The notes below the pieces were generated by a model, which made no database searches, had not been told where the DNA came from, and was given only the letters and a program-made list of their open reading frames with translations. The translations under genes were made by a program, and so were the position numbers. Below are positions 1 through 8,017 of a stretch of DNA of 64,000 nucleotides, piece by piece (the first letter of the stretch is position 1; each line of letters begins with the position of its first letter). The stretch comes from an uncultured Bdellovibrionales bacterium (GTDB lineage: Bacteria > Bdellovibrionota > Bdellovibrionia > Bdellovibrionales > Bdellovibrionaceae): NCBI GenBank assembly GCA_903926205.1, contig CAIYID010000031.1, forward strand, positions 1-64,000, written 5' to 3'.

Positions 1-2
1 GT

Positions 3-92
3 AAACTGCGACGACTTCGTGGCGGAAAGGAGCAGATGAAAATATTTATCAATACATTGAACGGATTTGACTCTGAACAAAAGGCGGCCTAA
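3..92 (+). CDS. possible C-terminal fragment of an upstream gene
   Basis: Frame 3 is open from the window edge to a TAA at 90-92, giving a basic tail of about 29 residues that ends FDSEQKAA. No domain can be recognised. An open frame this short can arise by chance. An AGGAG precedes an in-frame ATG at 36 but sits only three bases from it, so an 18-residue ORF is a less likely alternative. Low confidence. Confidence 0.3.
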   Translation, partial: KLRRLRGGKEQMKIFINTLNGFDSEQKAA

Positions 93-366
93 ACAACAAT
101 TGAGCCCGGCCGAACTCTAACGGCAATCGGGACAAGTCCAATATAGATGACGAAAAAGTGCAATACCCCTGTTATTTTTCTGACAGGTATATTTTACCAT
201 TAAATATCACATTGTTATGTTCAGATATTTGCAAAATTTAGAAACTTTAATGACGCACGCGACTTTTGTATTAAATAGGTACTAACTGCAAAGCTGTTCT
301 CAAAAGAATTGGTCTGAATAATTAAAAATCGAAAAAAATGAAAACTGAATAGTCCGCCGCCTCTTC
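93..366. other. non-coding stretch before the first complete gene
   Basis: No ORF with a plausible start or ribosome binding site is visible. The stretch is AT-rich. A weak CCTGT/ACAGG stem with a T-rich loop lies near 169-188 and could be the end of an upstream transcript. I see no tRNA or riboswitch consensus. Confidence 0.5.
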
Positions 367-395
367 TTGCTCAAAGTCACTGACCTTAGTATAAC
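367..395 (+). promoter_or_regulatory. sigma-70-like promoter, possibly leaderless
   Basis: TTGCTC (367-372) and TATAAC (390-395) are separated by exactly 17 bases. Six bases follow before the ATG at 402, so a normal start point would fall on or next to the start codon. No Shine-Dalgarno sequence precedes that ATG. The prediction is therefore a leaderless transcript, inferred from sequence only. Confidence 0.45.
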
Positions 396-401
396 ACTCC
401 G

Positions 402-656
402 ATGACTAAAGGATTTAATTCAGATCTTTCCGTTCGCGGAAAAAAATACCATATCCAAACAGAAGACTGGGGAACGCAGAACCCCTTTATCGTGAGTCGT
501 ATTTTTTGCAACGGCGCTGTTTTGAAAACTATTAAAATTTCGCATGATGACGCCCTTCGCGGCGGTCCTGTAAATGATAAAGAAGCCATTGGCCTAGCTT
601 TGCGTCGCCAGCATAATCAAATCATGGATGATCTTCTCTCCGGAGCCCTGGTCTAG
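402..656 (+). CDS. small conserved-looking protein of unknown function, 84 aa
   Basis: The 84-residue soluble protein has no signal peptide or membrane segment. It has a compact beta-type N-terminal part (RGKKYHIQTEDWG near residues 12-24) and a C-terminal helix rich in Arg and Gln. I do not recognise a family with confidence; proteins starting like this occur upstream of cell-division genes in Bdellovibrio-like genomes, but that is recollection. There is no ribosome binding site before the ATG, whereas a good promoter ends 6 bases upstream, suggesting leaderless translation. ftsE follows after 68 bp, with a hairpin between them, so co-transcription is uncertain. Confidence 0.65.
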   Translation: MTKGFNSDLSVRGKKYHIQTEDWGTQNPFIVSRIFCNGAVLKTIKISHDDALRGGPVNDKEAIGLALRRQHNQIMDDLLSGALV

Positions 657-690
657 CGAGCGAAATGGTCGGGCTAGACCATTCTCATTG
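649..690 (+). terminator. weak terminator-like hairpin over the stop codon
   Basis: TGGTCTAGC (649-657) pairs perfectly with GCTAGACCA (673-681) across a 15-base loop. The stem includes the TAG stop of the small gene, and TTCTCATT follows rather than a full T tract. It may be a weak terminator or a processing site ahead of ftsE. Confidence 0.4.
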
Positions 691-724
691 AGACAATGTC
701 TGTTCCTCTTTTTAGACTAAATAT

Positions 725-1387
725 ATGATTCATTTTTCACACGTCTACAAGACATACAGCGGGTCAGTTCACGCACTTAAAAATGTCGACCTCAATATCG
801 ACAAAGGTGAATTTGTCTTTATCACCGGTCCAAGCGGTGCTGGCAAGACAACCCTTTTCAAAATGCTTTCTGCTTACGACCGACCGAGCTCTGGCTCAGT
901 TAATGTGGCCGGCTTTGACCTCGGAAGAATTTCAGCCGAAGAGGTTTCAATTTTTCGCCGAAGAATTGGCGTTATTTTTCAAGATTTTAAATTACTTAAA
1001 GATCAAACTATTTTTGAAAATGTTGCTTTACCATTACTGGTAAGAGGCGACCGACCTAATCAAGTCAGTCGACGAGTGGCAGACATTCTTGAACATGTTG
1101 GCCTATCAAATAAAGCTAATCAGCGACCCGAATTTATTTCAGGGGGAGAACAGCAGCGCACAGCGATCGCAAGAGCTCTCATCCACCAGCCAGGTGTACT
1201 GATTGCAGATGAACCGACTGGAAATTTGGATCCAAATCTAAGCGAGGAAATCATGGATTTACTCGAACGAGTTTGCGCCCAAGGAACAACCGTTTTTGTT
1301 GCTACTCATGATTTAGAAATGGTGAAACGCAGAAAAAAAAGAACAATCAAAATAAATAATGGAATCATAGTTGGAGACAGCAAATGA
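725..1387 (+). CDS. ftsE: cell division ATP-binding protein FtsE
   Basis: ABC-type ATPase of 220 aa, the usual FtsE length. Visible motifs are Walker A GPSGAGKT (35-42), Q-loop FQDF (85-88), signature SGGEQQR (139-145), Walker B VLIADEP (158-164) followed by TGNLDP, and the switch histidine in ATHD (193-196). With FtsX it forms the cytoplasmic engine of a divisome complex that drives periplasmic peptidoglycan amidase activation. The assignment is secured by ftsX following with a 4-bp overlap and by an EnvC-like gene after that. No clear Shine-Dalgarno sequence precedes the ATG (TAAATAT lies directly upstream). Confidence 0.95.
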   Translation: MIHFSHVYKTYSGSVHALKNVDLNIDKGEFVFITGPSGAGKTTLFKMLSAYDRPSSGSVNVAGFDLGRISAEEVSIFRRRIGVIFQDFKLLKDQTIFENVALPLLVRGDRPNQVSRRVADILEHVGLSNKANQRPEFISGGEQQRTAIARALIHQPGVLIADEPTGNLDPNLSEEIMDLLERVCAQGTTVFVATHDLEMVKRRKKRTIKINNGIIVGDSK

Positions 1388-2319
1388 GAAGAAGTGTCTC
1401 TCGGATCACGTCTCATGTGAGTAAATCTTGGCATCATCATTTGCCCCTTCAACTTGCAACGATGATTGTTCTAATTGCCAGCTTTGTCGTGGTCTCTGGC
1501 GTCATTACGATGAGTTACAATCTCAACCGCGTTTTAACCCTCTGGGGCGAGTCCATGCAAGTGAGTGTGTACTTTAACGAAAATTCGACAGAACAAAATA
1601 TCTCCTATGTAAAAAAATTCTTGGATGAGAACCAAAAAGTAGAAAAACCAAAATATGTCACAAAAGAGGCCGCGCTGAGTGTTTTTAAAGAGCAAATGGC
1701 GAGTTATGCTCCAGATCTTTTAAGTGATAAAGATTTGGTAAAATTTATTCCTTCCAGTTTTCAGTTTGGTCTTAAAAAACACATCAATCCCGAGGAACAA
1801 TTAGAAACTATGCAGACACTTGCAGCGTCTCTTAAAGTCATGGGCGGAGTCGAAGACGTTAGCTACGGCCAAGAGTGGGTTAAAAGTTATTCCACTCTTA
1901 CGCGCGTTCTTTCTTGGGGCGGCGAATTTTTCATCGTTATTATCGCAATTTCAGCAGCCTTTGTGATGGCCAACTCAATTCATAGTTCCATTGCACAAAG
2001 ACGAGGGGAAATAGAAGTTCTTGAGCTCGTCGGTGCGACAGCAAATTACATTCGAATTCCCTTTGTTTGCGAAGGGGCTTTAATGGGTGGAGTCGCCAGT
2101 TCTTTAGCTCTGGCTCTAAGCTATGGCGTTTTTTCATCTTTGAAAAATTATTTACATAACCAAATCGCCTTTTTACAATTGTCTTCACAAATTCAATTTA
2201 TCGGAATGGATATTCTTTTGGCGGTTATTATCTTTGGCGTTATTGCTGGAGCTTTGAGTTCGTGGATCTGTGTGCGCCACATCAATGATGGCTGGGCGGC
2301 GATACAGTCGAAAAAATGA
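1384..2319 (+). CDS. ftsX: cell division protein FtsX
   Basis: Polytopic membrane protein of 311 aa. One transmembrane helix lies at about 23-45, followed by a large periplasmic loop (about 50-180) carrying the VSVYFNENSTE strand typical of FtsX and the family's QEWVKSY-type segment. Three further helices are near 190-215, 235-258 and 280-300, giving the usual 1+3 topology. The ATG overlaps the ftsE stop (ATGA). The FtsX loop recruits coiled-coil LytM activators of the EnvC type in Proteobacteria, and exactly such a gene follows 7 bp downstream. This supports a working FtsEX-EnvC module. Confidence 0.93.
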   Translation: MRRSVSRITSHVSKSWHHHLPLQLATMIVLIASFVVVSGVITMSYNLNRVLTLWGESMQVSVYFNENSTEQNISYVKKFLDENQKVEKPKYVTKEAALSVFKEQMASYAPDLLSDKDLVKFIPSSFQFGLKKHINPEEQLETMQTLAASLKVMGGVEDVSYGQEWVKSYSTLTRVLSWGGEFFIVIIAISAAFVMANSIHSSIAQRRGEIEVLELVGATANYIRIPFVCEGALMGGVASSLALALSYGVFSSLKNYLHNQIAFLQLSSQIQFIGMDILLAVIIFGVIAGALSSWICVRHINDGWAAIQSKK

Positions 2320-2326
2320 AAGAAAA

Positions 2327-3490
2327 ATGAAGTTAACTGTAAAGTTTTTTTTACTATTATGCATGATACTTTTTGTCTCAACAAAGGCTAAAGGCAATTT
2401 TTTATCTGCTGCAACTCAGGAGAATCAAAACTCTGAACAATTAGCTTTGGCGTTAGAAAATGCAAAAAAGGAAATCGTCGATAAAGAGATCCACCAAAGA
2501 AAAGTGATGTCTTCCCTTTACGAGATCAATCGAAAAATGAAAAAAATTATTTCGGACGAGTCAAATTTAAGTCAGCAAAAAATGGTTTTCGAAAGTTCAG
2601 CAAAAGATCTAGCGATAAAAATTTTAGATTTAGAAGAAAAATTAAAAGTACAAAAATCATTAATGCGTGAGCGTCTTTCGGCGATTTACAAATTAGGCGG
2701 TCAAGGTTTGGCGCGCTTGATCTTTTCGTCCTCTAGCTCTGCTGAGCTTGAAAAAAATCTTAAAATTTTAGGTATTATTGCCAAAAGAGATTTGGATGTG
2801 ATTAAGGAACATTCCGCAACAATGAAGGAGTTGGAAAATAAAAAAATAAAATTTATTCAACGCTTAACTAAAATTAAAATACTGAGTAATGAAATTAAAA
2901 CTCACGAAGCCCGATTAAATAGCGAAAATAATAGTAAATCAAAAATTCTGGATAACATCAGAAAATCCAAACAGTTTTCGTTGAATCGCCTGAGTGGGCT
3001 TCGCTCGAAATCCAATGAGCTAGTGGCTCAGGATGAATCCGGTGTATTAGATTTACTTTTTCACGCCTCTTTTTATGAAAAAAAGAAAAGTCTTCCAACT
3101 CCAGTAAGGGGCCCAATCGTAAAAAATTTCGGAGTGATTCGAGATGAAGAACACAATTTGACTTGGTCACACAAAGGCTTGCTATTTTCTGTGCCTCTCA
3201 ATAGCCCAGTAAAAACTGTTTTTGATGGAACTGTAGCTTTTGTAGGAGACCTTCCTGGTCACAATCAAACCGTGATCATCGACCATGGTGATCACTACTA
3301 TTCTGTTTATGGAAATAACAATAAAGTATTAGTCTCGGTGGGAGATGAAATCCTACAAAATCAAGTGATCGCTCACTCGGGCCGTAATGACGACGGCGAA
3401 AATGAAGCAAGTGTCAATGGACTCTATTTTGAAATAAGACATTTTTCCGAACCCTATGATCCAAAATTGTGGCTGAAAGGAACGTTATGA
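2327..3490 (+). CDS. envC: EnvC-like murein hydrolase activator (coiled coil plus degenerate LytM)
   Basis: Secreted protein of 387 aa. It has a signal peptide (about 1-25), a long coiled coil rich in Lys, Glu and Leu (about 35-250) and a C-terminal LytM/M23 fold (about 260-385). Active LytM enzymes keep HxxxD and HxH zinc ligands. Here the corresponding places read SHKGLLF and YYSVYGNNN, so the zinc site is lost, exactly as in E. coli EnvC, which activates amidases rather than cutting itself. The chosen ATG (2327) starts the signal peptide; an upstream in-frame start would lie within ftsX. Adjacency to ftsEX fits a role as the activator pulled by that complex. Confidence 0.88.
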   Translation: MKLTVKFFLLLCMILFVSTKAKGNFLSAATQENQNSEQLALALENAKKEIVDKEIHQRKVMSSLYEINRKMKKIISDESNLSQQKMVFESSAKDLAIKILDLEEKLKVQKSLMRERLSAIYKLGGQGLARLIFSSSSSAELEKNLKILGIIAKRDLDVIKEHSATMKELENKKIKFIQRLTKIKILSNEIKTHEARLNSENNSKSKILDNIRKSKQFSLNRLSGLRSKSNELVAQDESGVLDLLFHASFYEKKKSLPTPVRGPIVKNFGVIRDEEHNLTWSHKGLLFSVPLNSPVKTVFDGTVAFVGDLPGHNQTVIIDHGDHYYSVYGNNNKVLVSVGDEILQNQVIAHSGRNDDGENEASVNGLYFEIRHFSEPYDPKLWLKGTL

Positions 3491-4905
3491 ATCGACAACC
3501 AACAAAACTTTTTTTGAGAAAACTATTATTGGCAGGATTTTTTATTACTGTGAGTCTGCTTGCCAGTCGTTTTGATTGGTCTCTCTTGAAAGCCGAAGCT
3601 GAGGAACGCTATTCTGAATTGCAAAACTTTAGTAAAGTTCTCAATTTAGTTCAACAATACTACGTTGAGGAAATCGATAGTAAAAAATTAGTATATGGAG
3701 CGATCAAAGGAATGCTGCGCGAGCTTGATCCTCACACCAACTTTCTTCCACCAGATATTTTCAAGGATTTTGAAACAGAAACTTCCGGAGAATTCGGTGG
3801 ATTGGGAATAGAAATCTCGGTGCAAGGTGGAATATTGACAATCATTTCACCGATAGAGGACGCGCCCGCATGGGAAGCTGGAATTAAGTCTGGTGACAAA
3901 ATCATTGCTGTCGATGGAAGTTCTACTAAGGGTTTAAGTCTTGTCGAAGCGTCACAGTTAATGCGAGGCAAACGAGGTTCGCGTACAACTTTGACTATCG
4001 TTCGGGACGGACAAGAGGATCCTTTTGATGTTGCTATCACTCGTGGGAGTGTGAAGATTAAATCAGTAAAACCGACTGATCTTGAAGATGGCTTTGTTTA
4101 TATCAAGGTAACGAGTTTCATTGAGAACACCTCGAAAGATTTAGAAAAAGCTCTCGCTGAAACCCAAAAAAAATATTCGGGAATCAAAGGCTTGATCTTG
4201 GATTTACGACGCAACCCTGGCGGGCTTTTGGATCAAGCCGTGAAGGTTGGCGACTTGTTTTTAACTAATGCCACCATCGTTAGCACAATAGGTCGCGATC
4301 CAAAAAACAAAGAAGTTGCAACAACGACCAATCGATTGAAATACAGCGACTTTCCTATCATTGTATTAATGAATGAATATTCCGCCAGTGCGAGTGAGAT
4401 CGTTGCTGGGGCGTTACAAGATAATCATCGAGCAATTATTATGGGACAAAAATCATTTGGAAAAGGCTCCGTACAGTCGGTTATTCGCTTGGGTGATGGC
4501 TCTGGTTTGAAACTAACTGTTGCTAGATATTATACTCCCAGTGGACGATCCATCCAAGCAGAGGGAATTGTTCCTGACATTGAAGTGGAAGATGTCGATT
4601 TCGATGCTTTTTCTAAAGCCATCGTAAAAAACAAATCGACTCGCGAAAAAGACATGACAGGGCATCTACTTTCGGAAAAAGAAAAATCAGAAAAGAAAAA
4701 AGAAACTAAACGTCTGAGCGCCAAAGATGCCAATGTCACCGCTTGGTGGAAAGAAGCGGTTTCAAAAAAAGATGACGCTAAGACTCCAAGGGAAAAATTA
4801 ATCAGCGCCGATTATCAGATTTATCAAGCCTTTAACTACATTAAGGCCTGGAAAATCATGAAGGGAATTAATCCTCCCCCTCCGGAACCGACAAAATCTC
4901 TTTAG
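3487..4905 (+). CDS. ctpA: S41 family C-terminal processing peptidase (CtpA)
   Basis: Periplasmic serine protease of 472 aa. It has a membrane anchor or signal (about 11-28), an S41 N-terminal region with RELDPHTNF (79-87), a PDZ domain (about 100-180) and the protease domain (about 195-370). The Ser/Lys dyad is visible as NEYSASASE (296-304) and SFGKGSVQ (323-330, Lys326). A charged Lys/Glu-rich tail follows the catalytic domain. The start was set at the ATG overlapping the envC stop, with AGGAACG upstream. In other bacteria Ctp proteases trim cell-wall hydrolases and lipoproteins, so linkage to ftsEX-envC suggests turnover of this septal system. That last step is inference. Confidence 0.93.
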   Translation: MNRQPTKLFLRKLLLAGFFITVSLLASRFDWSLLKAEAEERYSELQNFSKVLNLVQQYYVEEIDSKKLVYGAIKGMLRELDPHTNFLPPDIFKDFETETSGEFGGLGIEISVQGGILTIISPIEDAPAWEAGIKSGDKIIAVDGSSTKGLSLVEASQLMRGKRGSRTTLTIVRDGQEDPFDVAITRGSVKIKSVKPTDLEDGFVYIKVTSFIENTSKDLEKALAETQKKYSGIKGLILDLRRNPGGLLDQAVKVGDLFLTNATIVSTIGRDPKNKEVATTTNRLKYSDFPIIVLMNEYSASASEIVAGALQDNHRAIIMGQKSFGKGSVQSVIRLGDGSGLKLTVARYYTPSGRSIQAEGIVPDIEVEDVDFDAFSKAIVKNKSTREKDMTGHLLSEKEKSEKKKETKRLSAKDANVTAWWKEAVSKKDDAKTPREKLISADYQIYQAFNYIKAWKIMKGINPPPPEPTKSL

Positions 4906-4968
4906 ACTATTGAATTTATCATTTCATCGTTCTAGAGTTTACCCAACGAGTTAACAACGGAGGGTTAC

Positions 4969-5523
4969 ATGAAATTTTTAGTTTTAGTATTATGCTTATC
5001 TTTTTCAGGGTTTTCTTTTGCACAGTCCTTTGCAAGCGGGAACAAATTTACAACAAAGCCTATTTCCGGGGATGTAATGGTACAATGTACGGATCCTCAC
5101 TTTGGGCTCACCACTCAGCATTTCGAGTGCGAAGACAATCGATTGTCACCAGAGGAATTTGACTATTTTGTTGGTCCTCAAGTTGATGCTGACAATGTTG
5201 TGCTTGTTTCGACCTATGAAAATGGCATAACTTCGAAAGAGAAGTCGGCTGGCTATAAAAATGGAAAAAGCTCGAGCCATATTAATTTGTGGATTTCGAG
5301 CCTATTTCAGCATCCTTTGTTAGCGGAAGGACTTAATAAAATTTCCTACGTGCTAAAAAAATCAGGTCAAGTGGTTGGCCAAGGTCAATTTGATGTGCAA
5401 GTCGCTAAAGGCGAAACTCGTCGTTGTCCTTCAGGATTTTACATGACTCCGGTGTTTTCAGATTGCCAAAACCCATACATGGTTTGCGATCAATACTTCC
5501 AGCAATACAATTACTGCCAGTAG
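4969..5523 (+). CDS. secreted cysteine-containing protein of unknown function
   Basis: The 184-aa protein has a signal peptide cleaved after about residue 18 (SGFSFA-QS). The mature part has several cysteines clustered towards the ends (VQCTDPHFG and FECED near 40-55, then RRCPSGF, SDCQNP, MVCDQY and YCQ at the C-terminus), consistent with disulfides in the periplasm or outside the cell. A strong GGAGG precedes the ATG, and a 63-bp gap separates it from ctpA, so it may have its own promoter. No family recognised. Confidence 0.8.
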   Translation: MKFLVLVLCLSFSGFSFAQSFASGNKFTTKPISGDVMVQCTDPHFGLTTQHFECEDNRLSPEEFDYFVGPQVDADNVVLVSTYENGITSKEKSAGYKNGKSSSHINLWISSLFQHPLLAEGLNKISYVLKKSGQVVGQGQFDVQVAKGETRRCPSGFYMTPVFSDCQNPYMVCDQYFQQYNYCQ

Positions 5524-5578
5524 AATAAAGCCTAGGTAGAATACCATCACTTCTAAAAGTGAATCTCAAATTCCTTAG

Positions 5579-5607
5579 TTCTCATGAGCCGCGATGGCTC
5601 ATGAGAA
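5579..5607. terminator. 12-bp perfect inverted repeat between convergent genes
   Basis: TTCTCATGAGCC is followed by the loop GCGAT and its exact complement GGCTCATGAGAA. It lies between two convergent transcripts (the secreted-protein gene and tig). There is no T tract on either side, so it could be a factor-assisted or bidirectional terminator, or a 3' end stabiliser. Confidence 0.5.
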
Positions 5608-5615
5608 GTGGGAGT

Positions 5616-5634
5616 CTGAGGGCAAAGCCCTCAG
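5616..5634. terminator. 8-bp hairpin with AAA loop
   Basis: CTGAGGGC-AAA-GCCCTCAG is a perfect, GC-rich stem. Flanking bases GTCTG and CAGAC extend it with one bulge, and AGAAGT/ACTTCT further out also pair. It is the second hairpin in the tail-to-tail gap before tig and lacks a T run. Confidence 0.45.
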
Positions 5635-5657
5635 CAGACAGGACTTCTTATTCTGAC

Positions 5658-5681
5658 CTGCAAACAAATTCTAGTTTGCAG
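5658..5681 (-). terminator. hairpin spanning the tig stop codon
   Basis: CTGCAAAC pairs with GTTTGCAG across an 8-base loop that contains the TAG of tig. On the minus strand it would form at the very 3' end of the tig coding region. No T tract follows, so it may protect the 3' end rather than terminate. Confidence 0.4.
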
Positions 5682-6984
5682 AATCCTTTAATTTCGATTT
5701 TTCTACTTCTTTAATCTTTGAAGATTTCGTCAAGAATTCGATCACTTTTTCTTCTGTGATCATGTAGGTCAAGCGCTGAGCCTGCTCAGGTTTGGCGTAA
5801 AATTCACGTACCTTCTCTGTATCCATATTAATTTGCTTTGCGTAGGCTTCAATTTTCGCTTCTACATCTTGTTTGTTCCAGCGTAAGTCATGTTTCTGAG
5901 CGATAGCATCAACCAAAAATCCAGCATTAAGCATTTCTTTCGCCGTAGCGTTGAAATCTCCGTCCCACTTTTTCGTGTAATCTTGAAACTCCTCATCAGA
6001 CATTCCTTGGTCGATCATTTTTTGTTTCATATCATCAACCAATGCTTGTTTTTGATCTTTCATCATCGAAGGTGGAACATCCAATGGATTTTCTTTTACT
6101 AAGACCTTCAATAAACGATTTTTAAAATCTTGCTCGATACGGCGAACTTCAGACTCTTGTAAATCTTTTCGAATGGTTTCTTTCAATTTATCGACAGACT
6201 CCTCTGCACCGATAGATTTCAAAAAATCATCAGTCAACTCTGGTAATTCTTTTTTCTTTAGGGCTTTCATAACAACTTTGAACTCGACAGGTTTTCCTGC
6301 CAATTCTTTTGAGTGATAAGGGTCTGGAAATTTTAAATTCAAAGTTTTATTTTCGCCAATTTTCATTCCGACAAGACCTTCTTCAAAGCCATCAATGAAA
6401 GATTTCGAGCCTAATTCTAAATTATGATCAACACCTTTGCCACCTGGCAGAGGCTGACCATCAACATAGCCATCGAAGTCAACAATAGCGAAGTCACCGT
6501 TTTTTGCGGGACGATCTTCAAACACAGGAACGAAGTCAGCTTTAGATGAGCGAATATTATTTAAAACTTGCTCAACTTGAGCTTCGTCAAATTGAAGTTT
6601 TTCTTTTTCAACTTCAAGATTTTCATATTTTTTCAAAGTCACTTCAGGGCGAACTTCAAAGTGCGCGGTGAAAGCAAAATCTTTTCCTTGATCTGGAACA
6701 TCGTATTCAAATTCAGGATAGCTAATAGGATCTAAGGAATGCTCCTTCAAAGCCTCGTAATAGTGCTTTTGAATGAGGTCTTGTACTACATCCTGCTTCA
6801 CTCGGTCAGCGTACATTGTTTTGATTGTTGCCATTGGCACTTTGCCTTGGCGAAAGCCTTTGATGTGAGCTTCTTTTTGCACTTGTTTAAATAGCTTTTC
6901 AAAAGCGGCCTCAACTGTAATTGCTGGAATTTCAATATTGAGTTTGCGCTCAAGACTGCTTACTTTTTCGATATTGGTTTTCAT
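5671..6984 (-). CDS. tig: trigger factor, ribosome-associated peptidyl-prolyl isomerase chaperone
   Basis: Protein of 437 aa, close to the 430 or so usual for trigger factor. The ribosome-docking signature GFRQGKVP is in the N-terminal domain near 43-50. An FKBP-type isomerase domain occupies roughly 155-245 (FDGYVDGQPLPGG to VEFKV), and the rest is the helical substrate-cradling C-terminal domain. The start chosen is ATG at 6984 with GGAG seven bases upstream; a GTG codon directly before it is an alternative. No clpP or clpX neighbour is visible; tig stands alone between its hairpin-rich end and a divergent promoter region. Confidence 0.95.
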   Translation of the reverse strand: MKTNIEKVSSLERKLNIEIPAITVEAAFEKLFKQVQKEAHIKGFRQGKVPMATIKTMYADRVKQDVVQDLIQKHYYEALKEHSLDPISYPEFEYDVPDQGKDFAFTAHFEVRPEVTLKKYENLEVEKEKLQFDEAQVEQVLNNIRSSKADFVPVFEDRPAKNGDFAIVDFDGYVDGQPLPGGKGVDHNLELGSKSFIDGFEEGLVGMKIGENKTLNLKFPDPYHSKELAGKPVEFKVVMKALKKKELPELTDDFLKSIGAEESVDKLKETIRKDLQESEVRRIEQDFKNRLLKVLVKENPLDVPPSMMKDQKQALVDDMKQKMIDQGMSDEEFQDYTKKWDGDFNATAKEMLNAGFLVDAIAQKHDLRWNKQDVEAKIEAYAKQINMDTEKVREFYAKPEQAQRLTYMITEEKVIEFLTKSSKIKEVEKSKLKDSAN

Positions 6985-7135
6985 CACTCTGCTCCTTAAA
7001 GTTGAGGTAAATATTCAATAACTATGCACTTGGTCAAATGAATCGCGGTAATGTAGGAGAATAGCTCTGTGTTAGCAAGCAAATAGGACGCTGCGCAATG
7101 ATTCAATTTCACAGCCCTGAGACACTGTTGACCCG

Positions 7136-8017
7136 ATGGAAATTAATTTTGTGACTGGAAAAGGTGGAGTGGGTAAATCGGCCGTGGCGGCAGCGCTTGC
7201 CTTGCGACGAGCGCGCGCTGGTTTTCGTACTATTTTGGTGGAACTCGGTGATCAAAGCTATTTTCGCGATTATTTAGATCTGAAAGAGGTTCAGTATCGC
7301 CCGCAAGCCATCAAAATTGGCGGAGTTCAGTTTGATTTAGCCCAGTGGTCAGGGCAGGAATGCCTTAAAGATTACGCTCTTCATATTTTAAAAATAGAAA
7401 GCCTTTATCGACTTTTTTTTGAAAATGCGGTGTCGCGAGCTCTGGTCAATGTGGCCCCGGCTCTGCCAGAATTGTCCATTCTAGGAAAAATCACCAGTGG
7501 GCCACCTCGAAATGTCGGACCAAAGCTTCCTTACGACGTGATTGTTGTTGATGCCTATGCCTCTGGTCACTTCATGGCTTTACTGAATGCTCCTGCGGGC
7601 TTAGCGGCCGCTGTGAAATTTGGGCCAATGGGAGAGCAAGTTCGAAGCATTGACTCCGTCCTACACGATCAAGAAATTTGTCACTTCTACGTGGTAACCT
7701 TGCCAGAAGAGCTTCCTGTTGTGGAAGGCCTGGAGTTGGCTCATAACATTAATAAAAGACTTCAAATAAAACCAAAACTTTTGTTGAATCGATGTCTCTT
7801 TTTCGAGGAAGAATTACTCACCGAGTTGGAGCAAGAGAACTCTGCCGCGGATCACTTGCCATCGTTTTCAAAATACTTACTGGAATTGAATTTACGTCAA
7901 AGGCTAATGCAAGATCGCTTGTTAAAGAGTGGGTACTCCACCGAAACTCTTCCGTGGGTTCTTTCTTTCGATACAAAAAATGTTCTCGAAAAATTATCCC
8001 AGGAACTGAAAATATGA
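7136..8017 (+). CDS. Get3/ArsA-family ATPase, first of a tandem pair
   Basis: Cytosolic P-loop ATPase of the SIMIBI class, 293 aa. The deviant Walker A GKGGVGKS (8-15) keeps the signature lysine that acts across the dimer, and YDVIVVDAYASGH (about 138-150) is the Walker B and switch II region. It is short compared with ArsA or Get3 and lacks the arsenic-binding cysteine cluster, so arsenite transport is unlikely. The next gene overlaps it by 4 bp and encodes a relative, which suggests an obligate heterodimer. Membrane-protein targeting or envelope assembly is a guess from family and context. Confidence 0.8.
   Translation: MEINFVTGKGGVGKSAVAAALALRRARAGFRTILVELGDQSYFRDYLDLKEVQYRPQAIKIGGVQFDLAQWSGQECLKDYALHILKIESLYRLFFENAVSRALVNVAPALPELSILGKITSGPPRNVGPKLPYDVIVVDAYASGHFMALLNAPAGLAAAVKFGPMGEQVRSIDSVLHDQEICHFYVVTLPEELPVVEGLELAHNINKRLQIKPKLLLNRCLFFEEELLTELEQENSAADHLPSFSKYLLELNLRQRLMQDRLLKSGYSTETLPWVLSFDTKNVLEKLSQELKI

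Noticed and set aside
93-366. c-di-GMP or other riboswitch in the first non-coding stretch
   Set aside because: No GEMM-type conserved loops or other riboswitch core could be found by eye.
7792-8013. 74-residue N-terminal extension of the second ATPase
   Set aside because: It runs within the first ATPase gene; the ATG at 8014 gives a normal ATGA overlap and a normal family N-terminus.
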